Part shown: positions 34,284-42,197 of the stretch, one piece after another
Layout of the letters: each line of letters opens with the position of its first letter
Position numbering within the stretch: the first letter of the stretch is position 1
Source of the DNA: CAVRQM01 sp965246915
GTDB taxonomy: Bacteria > Pseudomonadota > Alphaproteobacteria > Acetobacterales > Acetobacteraceae
Assembly (NCBI GenBank): GCA_965246915.1
Contig: CBDFGB010000008.1
Span: forward strand, 229,706-293,705
Direction of reading: 5' to 3'
DNA length: 64,000 nucleotides
Notes under the pieces: model-generated
The model's input: the letters and a program-made list of their open reading frames with translations, nothing else
What the model was told of the DNA's origin: nothing
The model's database searches: none
Position numbers and translations under genes: made by a program

Positions 34284-35237
34284 ATGGCGCGCAAGAAGCT
34301 GATTCTGGATGTCGACACCGGCACCGACGACGCGGTGGCGATCATGCTGGCGGCCCTGCATCCCGCACTCGATTTGCTGGCCTGCACGACGGTCAACGGC
34401 AATGTGACGGTCGATCACTGCACCGCGAACACCCTGGCTGTGCTCGACCATGTCGGCCGCGCCGACATTCCCGTCCACGAGGGACTGGCCCGCCCTTTGG
34501 TACGGTCGGAGTTTCCGACATCGCGGGCCGAGCGAGATCTTGCCGGGAAAATCCATGGCACGCGGCTGCCAATCCCGCAATCCGAACGCTCCAAGGCGGC
34601 CGCGACTGCCGTTGAATTCCTCATCGAGACGTATCGCGCCGCCACCGACCCAATCACGCTCGTGCCGGTGGCGCCGTTGTCGAATATCGCCGCCTGCATC
34701 GCACTGGACCCCGGATTTGTCGGACGCGTACCGGAGATCGTCATCATGGGGGGCTCGCATGCGCTGGGGAACGTGACGCCGTCCGCCGAATTCAACGTCT
34801 GGGCCGACCCGGAAGCAGCGGCCAGCGTGTTCGCCGCAGGCTTCGCGCGCGTTACGTTGGTGCCGCTCGACGCCACCCACCGCGCCCTGGTGTCGAGGGC
34901 GGATTGCGACCGGCTCGAGGCGCTGGGGACGAACGCCGGCCGTGCCGCCGCCGCGTTCATCGGCCACCGGATCGTGGTGCATGACGAAATCCAGCGCATG
35001 CCGACCGCCGGCACGACGCCGGTCCACGACGCACTCGCGGTGGCCAGTCTGATCGAGCCCGCTCTCATCACCACGCGGCGATTGCATGTCGCGGTCGAGA
35101 CGATGGGCGCGCTGACGGTGGGGCGGACGGTGATCGACACGCATCATCGCGGCCAGTCGGCCGCCAATTGCGACGTGGCGTTCGACGCCGACGCGGCCGG
35201 CTTCGTGGACCTTCTGTTGCGCAGCTTCGCGCCTTGA
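34284..35237 (+). CDS. Inosine/uridine-preferring nucleoside hydrolase family protein
   Basis: A 317-residue protein with the calcium-binding aspartate cluster DVDTGTDDA (9-17) at the N-terminus, PITLVPVAPLSNIA (about 126-139), EIVIMGGSH and the later Asp in TTPVHDALAVA. These enzymes split the N-glycosidic bond of nucleosides into ribose and free base. It overlaps or abuts the permease gene downstream and is near a BMP-family importer, a class used for nucleosides, so uptake and cleavage of purine-type nucleosides is the likely job. Confidence 0.87.
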   Translation: MARKKLILDVDTGTDDAVAIMLAALHPALDLLACTTVNGNVTVDHCTANTLAVLDHVGRADIPVHEGLARPLVRSEFPTSRAERDLAGKIHGTRLPIPQSERSKAAATAVEFLIETYRAATDPITLVPVAPLSNIAACIALDPGFVGRVPEIVIMGGSHALGNVTPSAEFNVWADPEAAASVFAAGFARVTLVPLDATHRALVSRADCDRLEALGTNAGRAAAAFIGHRIVVHDEIQRMPTAGTTPVHDALAVASLIEPALITTRRLHVAVETMGALTVGRTVIDTHHRGQSAANCDVAFDADAAGFVDLLLRSFAP

Positions 35238-35242
35238 GCCCG

Positions 35243-36400
35243 ATGCGCGGCGGCACGTCGCTGGCGGCCGCCGGGCTGCTGGCCAGCTTCGTCGGGTTCG
35301 CGAGCACGTTCGCCGTCGTCTTGCGCGGATTTTCAGCGGTCGGTGCGACGCCGGAGCAGGCCACGTCGGGGCTGATGGCGCTGACCGTCTGCATGGGCGC
35401 GTGCGGCATCGTTCTGAGCTTATGGACGCGCATGCCAGTGACCGTCGCATGGTCGACGCCGGCCTCGGCGCTGATGGCCACGTCGGGCGCGATACCTGGC
35501 GGGTTCAATGCGGCGGTGGGCGCGTTCATCGTGGCTGGCGTACTGACCGTAGTAGCCGGCCTGTGGCGGCCCTTCGGGAAGTGGGTCGGCAAAATCCCGA
35601 CTGCTCTGGCGAGCGCGATGCTGGCCGGCATTCTGCTGAATTTGTGCCTGGCACCAGTGCAGGCGGTGGCGAACCTGCCGCTGGTCGGCATCCCGATCGT
35701 GCTGACCTGGCTGCTGGTCGGGCGCGTGTCGCGGCTGTGGGCGGTGCCGGCGGCGCTGCTGGCGATGCTCGTCATGAGCTACCTCACCACGGCCGCTCCA
35801 GCCGTCCCCCTGTCGGCGTTCTGGCCACATCCCGTGCTCATCACGCCGAGCTTCTCGCTGGGCGCGGCGATCGGGCTGGGCGTGCCGGTGTTCGTCGTGA
35901 CGATGGCGTCGCAGAACATTCCCGGCCTGACCGTGCTGACGGTCAACGGCTACCGCCCCAATGCCGGCCTGATCTTCACGGCCACCGGAGCGGCGAGCCT
36001 GGTCGCGACCCCGTTTGGCAGTCACGCGATCAATCTGGCGGCGATCACGGCGGCGATGTGCGCCGGTCCACAAGCCCATCCAGATCCGCGCCTGCGAATG
36101 TGGGCGTCGGTGGTCAGCGGCGCTGCTTATGTGGTGATCGGTCTGCTGTCCGGGGCGGCGACCGCCTACGTAACGGCGACGCCTCCGGTGCTGATCGAGG
36201 CGGTCGCCGGCCTCGCGCTGCTTGGCACGTTCGGTCATTCGATGATGGTGGCGCTGGAGGATCCGGCGCGGCGCGAGGCGTCGGTGATCGCGTTCCTGGC
36301 CGGCGCGTCGGGGGTATCGATCCTAGGTATCGGCGGCGCGTTCTGGGGGCTGCTGGCGGGTGGCGCGATGCTGCTGCTGCGGCGGGACGGGCGTCGCTGA
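35243..36400 (+). CDS. BenE-family membrane transporter
   Basis: A 385-residue membrane protein with about 11-12 hydrophobic segments. It matches the benzoate/H+ symporter (BenE) family: GFASTFAVVLRGFSAVGATP, PVTVAWSTPASALMATSGAI, FVVTMASQNIPGLTVLTVNG and VATPFGSHAINLAAITAAMC. BenE is related to nucleobase and sulfate permease families. Placed directly after a nucleoside hydrolase, it may move a base or aromatic product rather than benzoate; that is inference. The start is the ATG at 35243; a TTG at 35234 overlapping the hydrolase stop (TTGA) is a coupled alternative. Confidence 0.8.
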   Translation: MRGGTSLAAAGLLASFVGFASTFAVVLRGFSAVGATPEQATSGLMALTVCMGACGIVLSLWTRMPVTVAWSTPASALMATSGAIPGGFNAAVGAFIVAGVLTVVAGLWRPFGKWVGKIPTALASAMLAGILLNLCLAPVQAVANLPLVGIPIVLTWLLVGRVSRLWAVPAALLAMLVMSYLTTAAPAVPLSAFWPHPVLITPSFSLGAAIGLGVPVFVVTMASQNIPGLTVLTVNGYRPNAGLIFTATGAASLVATPFGSHAINLAAITAAMCAGPQAHPDPRLRMWASVVSGAAYVVIGLLSGAATAYVTATPPVLIEAVAGLALLGTFGHSMMVALEDPARREASVIAFLAGASGVSILGIGGAFWGLLAGGAMLLLRRDGRR

Positions 36401-36521
36401 ACCACACTGGATATTGGCGCCCTGCCGCCGAAGACGCGTCATCCGGCGCGATTCCGACGAACGGCCTGTCGAAATGTGGCGTCCCCATGCGTCTCATGAT
36501 CGGGAACAGGAGGTCCCGCAT

Positions 36522-36869
36522 ATGCAATTCGTCATTCTGATCTATGAAACCGCGGCCGAACAGGCTCGCCGGGAGACCGAGGATCGTGGCGCCTATTTCG
36601 CGCCGTGGGGCGCCTACGCCACCGCCCTGCGCGAAGCTGGGGTTATGGTAGGCGGCAACGCGCTGGAACTCCCCGCGACAGGGAGCACGGTGCAACTGCG
36701 TGACGGCCGGCGGATGGTGCAGGACGGACCCTACGCAGACACCCGCGAGCAGCTTGGAGGATATTTCGTCATCGACGTCGCAGATGCGACGGTGGCGCTG
36801 GATTGGGCGGCGCGTTGCCCAGCCGCACCCACCGGCGTGGTCGAAATCCGCCCCGTCATGAGCATGTGA
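36522..36869 (+). CDS. YCII-related (DGPF) domain protein
   Basis: A 115-residue protein of the YciI/DGPF family: MQFVILIYETAAEQARRE at the start and MVQDGPYADTREQLGGYFVI, where DGPY is the family motif. These small dimeric proteins are very often encoded before an ECF sigma factor, as here (GTGA overlap with the gene at 36866). A strong AGGAGG site precedes the ATG at 36522. Role unknown; perhaps a sensor partner of the sigma factor. Confidence 0.85.
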   Translation: MQFVILIYETAAEQARRETEDRGAYFAPWGAYATALREAGVMVGGNALELPATGSTVQLRDGRRMVQDGPYADTREQLGGYFVIDVADATVALDWAARCPAAPTGVVEIRPVMSM

Positions 36870-38101
36870 CGGTGAGCCTGGCCGCGCATGCCGCCGAACA
36901 GTCTGCCCGACAGTCGTATGGGCGGCTGGTCGGCCGGTTGGCGGCCGGCTCCGACCGCGCCTCGGCGGAGGACGCGCTGGCCGAGGCGTTTCGCGCGGCA
37001 CTGGCCGCCTGGCCGGAGCGTGGGGTGCCGGATGATCCGGATGCCTGGCTTTTTACCGCCGCCCGTCGGCGTCTCGTCGACGCCGCGCGGCGGCGGCGGG
37101 TGCGCACGGATGTTGCCCGCGCCACGCAAGTCTCCGAGGCGGCTCCGGCGGATCCGCCGCTGACCGACGAGCGGCTTGCGCTGCTGTTCGCCTGCGTGCA
37201 CCCCGCCGTGCCCGAGGACATGCGTGCGCCGCTCATGCTGCAGGTCGTGCTCGGGCTGGACGCGGCGCGGATCGGCTCATGCTTCCTCGTGGCGCCGGCG
37301 ACGATGGGACAGCGGCTGGTGCGCGCAAAAGCCGCGATCCGCGACTCCGGCGCCCGTTTTGCCTGGCCGGAGCCGGACGAATTGCCGGCGCGGGCGCGGG
37401 CGGTACTCGAGGCGATCTATGCCGCTTACGGCAGCGCATGGGACCATGACGGCAGCGACCCGCGGCAGCGCGGGCTGATCGAGGAGGCTCTGTGGCTGGC
37501 GCATGTCGCCGCGGCCCTGCTGCCGGACGACCCCGAGGCAGCGGGATTGCTGGCGCTGCTGCTGCATTGCGAGGCGCGGCGGCCAGCCCGTGCCGACACG
37601 AAGGGAAACTTCGTTCCGCTGGACGAGCAGGACTCCGCGCTCTGGCTCTGGTCGATGATCCGCGCGGCCGATGCGGCGCTGACACAGGCCGCGGCGATGC
37701 GGCAGCCGGGGCGCTTCCAGCTCGAAGCGGCGATCCAGTCGGCACATGTCGGGCGGCTCGCGTTCGGCCGTCCGGCCTGGGACGAGATCGCCTTGCTATA
37801 TGAGGGGTTGCGCCGAATCGCGCCGACCATCGGCGCGCGGATCGGACATGCGGTCGCGGTGGCGCGGGTGCTGGGGCCGGAACGTGGCCTCGCGTTGCTG
37901 GACGAGTTGGACTCGCCGCGCATCGCAACCCACCAGCCGTTCTGGGTGGCGCGGGGGCATCTTTTGGCCGAGGCGGGTGGTCCGGCGTGCGCGGCGGCCT
38001 TCGAGCGTGCGATCGGCCTCACCGAGAACCCGGCGCTGCGCGATCACCTGATGCGTCGCCGCGCCGCGTGCAGCACCAGCGCCACCACGGGCACGACGTA
38101 G
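36866..38101 (+). CDS. ECF sigma factor with DUF6596 C-terminal extension
   Basis: A 411-residue protein. The first about 170 residues are sigma regions 2 and 4 (AEDALAEAFRAALAAWPERG, DDPDAWLFTAARRRLVDAAR, LLFACVHPAVPEDMRAPLML). The rest is the long alpha-helical extension (DUF6596) of this ECF group, with EALWLAHVAAALLPDDPEAA and SMIRAADAALTQAA. The GTG at 36866 overlaps the YCII stop. The 3' end overlaps the convergent ABC permease gene by 58 bases, so the tail may be slightly extended by read-through of an older stop. It likely controls a small regulon with the YCII partner. Confidence 0.85.
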   Translation: MTVSLAAHAAEQSARQSYGRLVGRLAAGSDRASAEDALAEAFRAALAAWPERGVPDDPDAWLFTAARRRLVDAARRRRVRTDVARATQVSEAAPADPPLTDERLALLFACVHPAVPEDMRAPLMLQVVLGLDAARIGSCFLVAPATMGQRLVRAKAAIRDSGARFAWPEPDELPARARAVLEAIYAAYGSAWDHDGSDPRQRGLIEEALWLAHVAAALLPDDPEAAGLLALLLHCEARRPARADTKGNFVPLDEQDSALWLWSMIRAADAALTQAAAMRQPGRFQLEAAIQSAHVGRLAFGRPAWDEIALLYEGLRRIAPTIGARIGHAVAVARVLGPERGLALLDELDSPRIATHQPFWVARGHLLAEAGGPACAAAFERAIGLTENPALRDHLMRRRAACSTSATTGTT

Positions 38102-38952
38102 GGGACGGTCTGCATCAGCTCGCTCGGAAGCCCGAGACCCTGCAGCGCGGTCGCCAGGGCATCGGCGGCAGCCAGGACCAAGGAGGCGACAAGCGTGCCG
38201 AACGCGCCGCCACCGCCCATGACCTCGGCGGCGATGGCGACATAGCCGCGTCCGGCCGTCATGCCGCCGGCGAACCAGGTGACATAGCCCATCGACAGGA
38301 ACGCCCCGGCCGTGGCCGCGAACCCGCCGGAGATCAGCAACGCCATGACCTGAACCCGCCGCACCGCGATGCCAGCGATGGCGGCGGCCTCCGGTGCCTC
38401 GCCCACTGCCCGCAGCCGCAAACCGAACGGCGTGCGCCACAGCAGCAGCCATACCATCGGAACCGCCAGCAAGGCGGCCCAGGTCAGGACATGCTGATTG
38501 GCGAGGATCGGGCCGAGGAGTGGGACCGGCGCCAGAAATCCGAGCGGCAGGGTGGGCAGAACCTTGCTGGGCAGGCTGCCCGACATGCCCTTATCGCCGG
38601 TCAGCGCGAACAGCAGCAGCACCGTAAGGCTCGCGGCCGCGAGGTTGATCGCCACCCCGCTCAGGATCAGGTCGGCGCGCAGGATGTGGACCGCGACCGC
38701 GAGCAGCCCGCCGATGGCCATGCCGACCAGGATCGCCGCCAGCAGCCCGGCCCAGGCGCTGCCGGCGGCCGCGCTGGCAACGACGCCCGTGAACGCGCCG
38801 GCCAGCATGATCCCCTCGACGCCAATGTTGATGACGCCCGCTCGGTCGGAAATCAGCGCGCCCAGGGCTGCCAGCAGGATCGGGGTCGCGACCCGCAGCG
38901 TCGCGCCGAGGAACGCGGCACCCCCAAGCTGATCGAGCCATGACCAGGTCAC
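38044..38952 (-). CDS. ABC nucleoside-type importer, permease 2
   Basis: A 302-residue inner-membrane protein with about eight to nine hydrophobic segments and family motifs AALGALISDRAGVINIGVEG, GEAPEAAAIAGIAVRRVQVM and GFAATAGAFLSMGYVT. It matches the second permease of BMP-type importers (YufQ/NupQ-like). The ATG overlaps the stop of the companion permease (ATGA). Convergent with the sigma factor gene, with a 58-base overlap. Confidence 0.86.
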   Translation of the reverse strand: MTWSWLDQLGGAAFLGATLRVATPILLAALGALISDRAGVINIGVEGIMLAGAFTGVVASAAAGSAWAGLLAAILVGMAIGGLLAVAVHILRADLILSGVAINLAAASLTVLLLFALTGDKGMSGSLPSKVLPTLPLGFLAPVPLLGPILANQHVLTWAALLAVPMVWLLLWRTPFGLRLRAVGEAPEAAAIAGIAVRRVQVMALLISGGFAATAGAFLSMGYVTWFAGGMTAGRGYVAIAAEVMGGGGAFGTLVASLVLAAADALATALQGLGLPSELMQTVPYVVPVVALVLHAARRRIR

Positions 38953-40001
38953 GGGACCGCCGGTTGGCGGCCAGCGAGCCAGCGGCGCAAACGCGGATTC
39001 CGGATGATGGCGGCCGCAGTTGCGAACAGGATGACCAGCGCCTGGATCAATCCGACCGTCTGGCTCGGCACGTCGTAGTTACGCGCCAGCATGTCGCCAC
39101 CGACCTGCAGCCAGGACAGCGCCAGCGCCGCCGGCGGCACCAGCCATGGGTTGTTGTCAGCCAAGATCGCGACCACCAGCCCGTTCCAGCCTTGCCCGGG
39201 AAGACTGGTCCAGGTGAAGCGCTGATACATGCCCTGGATCTCGATCGCCCCGCCGGCCGCCGCAGCGAGACCGCCCAGCGCCTGCACGCCGGTCGCGATA
39301 ACGGCGATCGGCAGGCCGACATGGCGGGCGAAGCCGGCGCTGGCACCGACCACCCGCGCCTCGTATCCCCAACGCGTCGCAAACAGCCACACGCCGCCCA
39401 ACCCGCACGCGGCAAGGCCGATCAGCGCGCCGAGATGAATGCGCGTGCCGGCGAGCAGCCGCGGCAGACGGGCCGCCAACGGGAACTTGTTCGATACCAT
39501 CCCGCCGGCAGTCGGGTCGCGCAAGATATAGTTGACGACATAAAGCCCAAGGAAGAGCGCGGCGTAATTCAGCATCAGCGACGAGACCAGTTCGGACGCG
39601 CCGAATTTCGCGCGCAGCACGCCGGGGATCGCGCAGGCAAGGCTCCCGACGACCGCGCCGAACCCGATCGCCACGGCCGCGCGGGACAAATCTGGACCAG
39701 GCAGCATGAGCATGGCGTAGCTCGCGGCGACGCCGCCGAGGAAGAACGCACCCTCCGCGCCGAGATTGAACATGCCGGCGCGGAACATGAGGCTCACTGC
39801 CAGCCCGGTGAACAACAGCGGAGTCGCTGTCTCGACGATGTTGCCAAGGTGGCGGCGATCGCCCAACGGCCCCGCGACGAAGGTCGCGATCGCGCCGAGC
39901 GGATCCGTCTGCGTCAGCGCCACGGGGACCACGACCACCGCCACCACGAGGGCGAGCAGCGCGATGGTGGCCAGAGCGGGGGCGAGCGCGGCGCGGATCA
40001 T
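38949..40001 (-). CDS. ABC nucleoside-type importer, permease 1
   Basis: A 350-residue inner-membrane protein, with LLFTGLAVSLMFRAGMFNLG, AEGAFFLGGVAASYAMLML, YEARVVGASAGFARHVGLPI and GLAAAAGGAIEIQGMYQRF. These are YufP/NupP-like signatures. It forms the channel with the product of 38044. In related operons this gene directly follows the ATPase gene. Here a hicAB pair on the opposite strand (40062-40672) separates the two. Confidence 0.86.
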   Translation of the reverse strand: MIRAALAPALATIALLALVVAVVVVPVALTQTDPLGAIATFVAGPLGDRRHLGNIVETATPLLFTGLAVSLMFRAGMFNLGAEGAFFLGGVAASYAMLMLPGPDLSRAAVAIGFGAVVGSLACAIPGVLRAKFGASELVSSLMLNYAALFLGLYVVNYILRDPTAGGMVSNKFPLAARLPRLLAGTRIHLGALIGLAACGLGGVWLFATRWGYEARVVGASAGFARHVGLPIAVIATGVQALGGLAAAAGGAIEIQGMYQRFTWTSLPGQGWNGLVVAILADNNPWLVPPAALALSWLQVGGDMLARNYDVPSQTVGLIQALVILFATAAAIIRNPRLRRWLAGRQPAVP

Positions 40002-40061
40002 TCGTGGGAACGCCGCAACGACGCGGCGCAGGCTCTTGTGTATGATTGCGCACGATCAGGG

Positions 40062-40262
40062 ATGGGGCCTGTGCGGGCAGGAGAAGCGATCGCGAGGCTG
40101 GAACGGGAGGGCTGGACGTCTCGCCCCGGCAAAGGCGCGCATCTGGTCTTTCGCAGGGGGACGAAGCGGGTTTTGATTTCGCAACATGCCGGGGACATTC
40201 CGTCGGGCACCCTGAGGGCGATCTGTCGACAGGAAGGTTGGGAATATCCACTAAAACGTTGA
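40062..40262 (+). CDS. hicA: HicA-type toxin (mRNA interferase)
   Basis: A 66-residue protein of the HicA family, a double-stranded-RNA-binding-like fold that cleaves mRNA: EAIARLEREGWTSRPGKGAH carries the catalytic His, then LVFRRGTKRVLISQHAGDIP and GTLRAICRQEGW. Length is typical (about 60). The ATG at 40062 is chosen; a GTG at 40071 is possible. It precedes hicB by 11 bases in the usual order. The pair lies on the plus strand inside a minus-strand ABC operon, which suggests later insertion. Confidence 0.85.
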   Translation: MGPVRAGEAIARLEREGWTSRPGKGAHLVFRRGTKRVLISQHAGDIPSGTLRAICRQEGWEYPLKR

Positions 40263-40273
40263 AGGGGAAAGCC

Positions 40274-40672
40274 ATGCCGAGTTACGTCGCGCTCGCGATC
40301 AAGGAGCCAGCCGAGGCCAACTGGTCCGTCCTGATCCCCGACTTCCCCGAAATCGCATCGGTCGCCGAGCGGCCCGAGGACGTGTTCGCGCAGGCGCAGG
40401 ACGCGCTCGCCATGGCCGTCGAGGCGCGGCTCGAAGCGGGCGAGACTCTCCCGGAGCCGACGGCGCCGGAAAATATCGAGCCGGACGCAGGACCGATCGC
40501 GCGCGTCCTGCTGCTCTCGGTGCCGGCGGAAAGCTCGGGCCCGGCGGTGCGGGTGAACATGAGCCTTGATCGGCTCCTGCTGTCGCGGATCGATGCGGCC
40601 GCGCATCGTCGAGGCATGTCGCGCAGTGCGTTCGTGGCCGAAGGCGCACGGCGGATGCTGCGCGACGGCTGA
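40274..40672 (+). CDS. hicB: HicB-type antitoxin
   Basis: A 132-residue protein with two domains. The N-terminal HicB fold (about 1-60) reads KEPAEANWSVLIPDFPEIAS, VAERPEDVFAQAQDALAMAV and EARLEAGETLPEP. The C-terminal ribbon-helix-helix (about 98-130), VRVNMSLDRLLLSRIDAAAH RRGMSRSAFVAEG, should bind the hicAB promoter and autorepress. It neutralises HicA. GAAGGGG precedes the ATG at 40274. Its stop is eight bases from the stop of the convergent ATPase gene. Confidence 0.85.
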   Translation: MPSYVALAIKEPAEANWSVLIPDFPEIASVAERPEDVFAQAQDALAMAVEARLEAGETLPEPTAPENIEPDAGPIARVLLLSVPAESSGPAVRVNMSLDRLLLSRIDAAAHRRGMSRSAFVAEGARRMLRDG

Positions 40673-40680
40673 ACCGCCGG

Positions 40681-42120
40681 TCACGCTGACGCCGCCATCC
40701 CCAGCATCGCCGGACCCAGCCGTTCCGGGGTCAGTTCCGGCCCGTTCTCGAATTCCGCGGCGACGCAGCCGGCGAACAAGACAAGGACGCGATCGGCCAG
40801 CGCCAGCAACTCCTCCAGATCGGCGGTTAGCAGCAACACCGCCGTGCCCTCGGCCGCCAACGCCAGCATGCGGGCGCGGATGAAGGCCGCGGCCTGGATG
40901 TCGATGCCGCGCGTCGGCTGGTCGGCGATCAGCAGCCTCGGGCGGCCGCGAAACTCCCGCGCAGCGATCAGTTTCTGCGCGTTGCCGCCCGACAGCGACC
41001 CGAGCGTCTGGCGCGGCGAGCGCACGCGCACGTCGTAGGCGGCGATCATCGCCGCCGTCGCCCGCTCGCTGCGCCGGCGCGACAGGAACGGCCAGCGCCC
41101 GAGCGCCGGGTCGCGATGCAAACCGGCGATCGCGTTGTCGGTCAGCGAAAGCGACGCCGCCCCGCCCTGCGCGTAACGGTCGGCCGGCAGATGCGCGACA
41201 CCCATCGACCGCAGGCGCGCGGTCCCGGCGTGGGCGACCTCCGCCTCACCCAATACGACGCTCCCGGAATCGGGACGGCGCAGGCCGCTCAGCACCGAGA
41301 CGAGGCCGCGTTGTCCGCTGCCTTCGACGCCCGCGATCCCAAGAATTTCTCCGGCGTGGATCGCTAGTGACACGCCGCCGAGCCGGTCGGCAGCGTCGCG
41401 TGCGGCCAGCGTCAGGTCGCGCGCAGCCAGCACAACGGCCGCGCGGGCGTGCGAGCCGTCGCGCCGGACGGTCGCCACGTCGCGACCCATGACCATGCGC
41501 GCGACCTCGTCGTCATTGACGCTGGCCATCGGCGTGTCGCCGGTCACCACGCCGCCCCGCATGACCGTGATGCGCGAGGCCAGCGCCCGGACCTCCCGCA
41601 GCTTGTGCGAGATGAAGATGATCGTCAGGCCCGCCGACTGCAGAAAGCGCAGCCGGTCGAACAACTCGTCCGTCTCCTGCGGCGTGAGCACAGCGGTCGG
41701 CTCGTCCAGGATCAGCAGCCGCACGTCGCGCGCCAGCGCCTTGAGGATTTCCACTTTCTGCTGCGCCGCCACTGAGAGTTTGCCGGTCTGAGCATCGGGT
41801 TCGACGAGCAGGCCGAAGCGATCTCCGAGTCGCGAAACCTCGGCGCGCATGGCGGCGCGATCAAGCAACGGCCCGGTCATCGGCTCGCGTCCAAGCACGA
41901 TGTTCTCGGCCGTCGTCAACGACGGGACGAGCGAGAAATGTTGGTGCACCATGCCGATTCCGAACCCTGCCGCGACTTTGGGCGAGGCAATGACGACCGG
42001 ATAGCCGTCGATCCGCACCTCGCCGGCATCGGGCTGTTCGAGGCCGAAAAGAACCTTCATCAGGGTCGACTTGCCAGCCCCGTTTTCGCCGCACACGGCG
42101 TGGCATGCGCCGGCCGCCAC
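40681..42120 (-). CDS. ABC nucleoside-type importer, duplicated ATPase
   Basis: At least 479 residues with two ABC domains: Walker A GENGAGKSTLMKV, signature-like LSVAAQQKVEI and LLILDEPTAVL in the first; GVEGSGQRGLVS, LSGGNAQKLIAARE and LLIADQPTRGID in the second (Glu replaced by Gln, usual here). The first canonical start, GTG at 42120, would begin only about a dozen residues before Walker A and lose the first beta-strands. The frame continues upstream with APLVAFEGVSKTYSNGARAL, the expected N-terminus, to a GTA at 42199-42201 overlapping the stop of the binding-protein gene. No ATG, GTG or TTG is available there, so initiation is unusual or the start was damaged. Confidence 0.83.
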   Translation of the reverse strand: MAAGACHAVCGENGAGKSTLMKVLFGLEQPDAGEVRIDGYPVVIASPKVAAGFGIGMVHQHFSLVPSLTTAENIVLGREPMTGPLLDRAAMRAEVSRLGDRFGLLVEPDAQTGKLSVAAQQKVEILKALARDVRLLILDEPTAVLTPQETDELFDRLRFLQSAGLTIIFISHKLREVRALASRITVMRGGVVTGDTPMASVNDDEVARMVMGRDVATVRRDGSHARAAVVLAARDLTLAARDAADRLGGVSLAIHAGEILGIAGVEGSGQRGLVSVLSGLRRPDSGSVVLGEAEVAHAGTARLRSMGVAHLPADRYAQGGAASLSLTDNAIAGLHRDPALGRWPFLSRRRSERATAAMIAAYDVRVRSPRQTLGSLSGGNAQKLIAAREFRGRPRLLIADQPTRGIDIQAAAFIRARMLALAAEGTAVLLLTADLEELLALADRVLVLFAGCVAAEFENGPELTPERLGPAMLGMAASA

Positions 42121-42197
42121 CGCGAACGAGACGTCGCGCAGTGCCCGCGCCCCGTTCGAGTACGTTTTGCTGACGCCCTCAAACGCGACGAGGGGTG

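Noticed and set aside
38940..40061. A long plus-strand frame running into hicA
   Set aside because: Only the last 66 codons match HicA; the part before 40062 is antisense to the ABC permease and is not a fusion domain.
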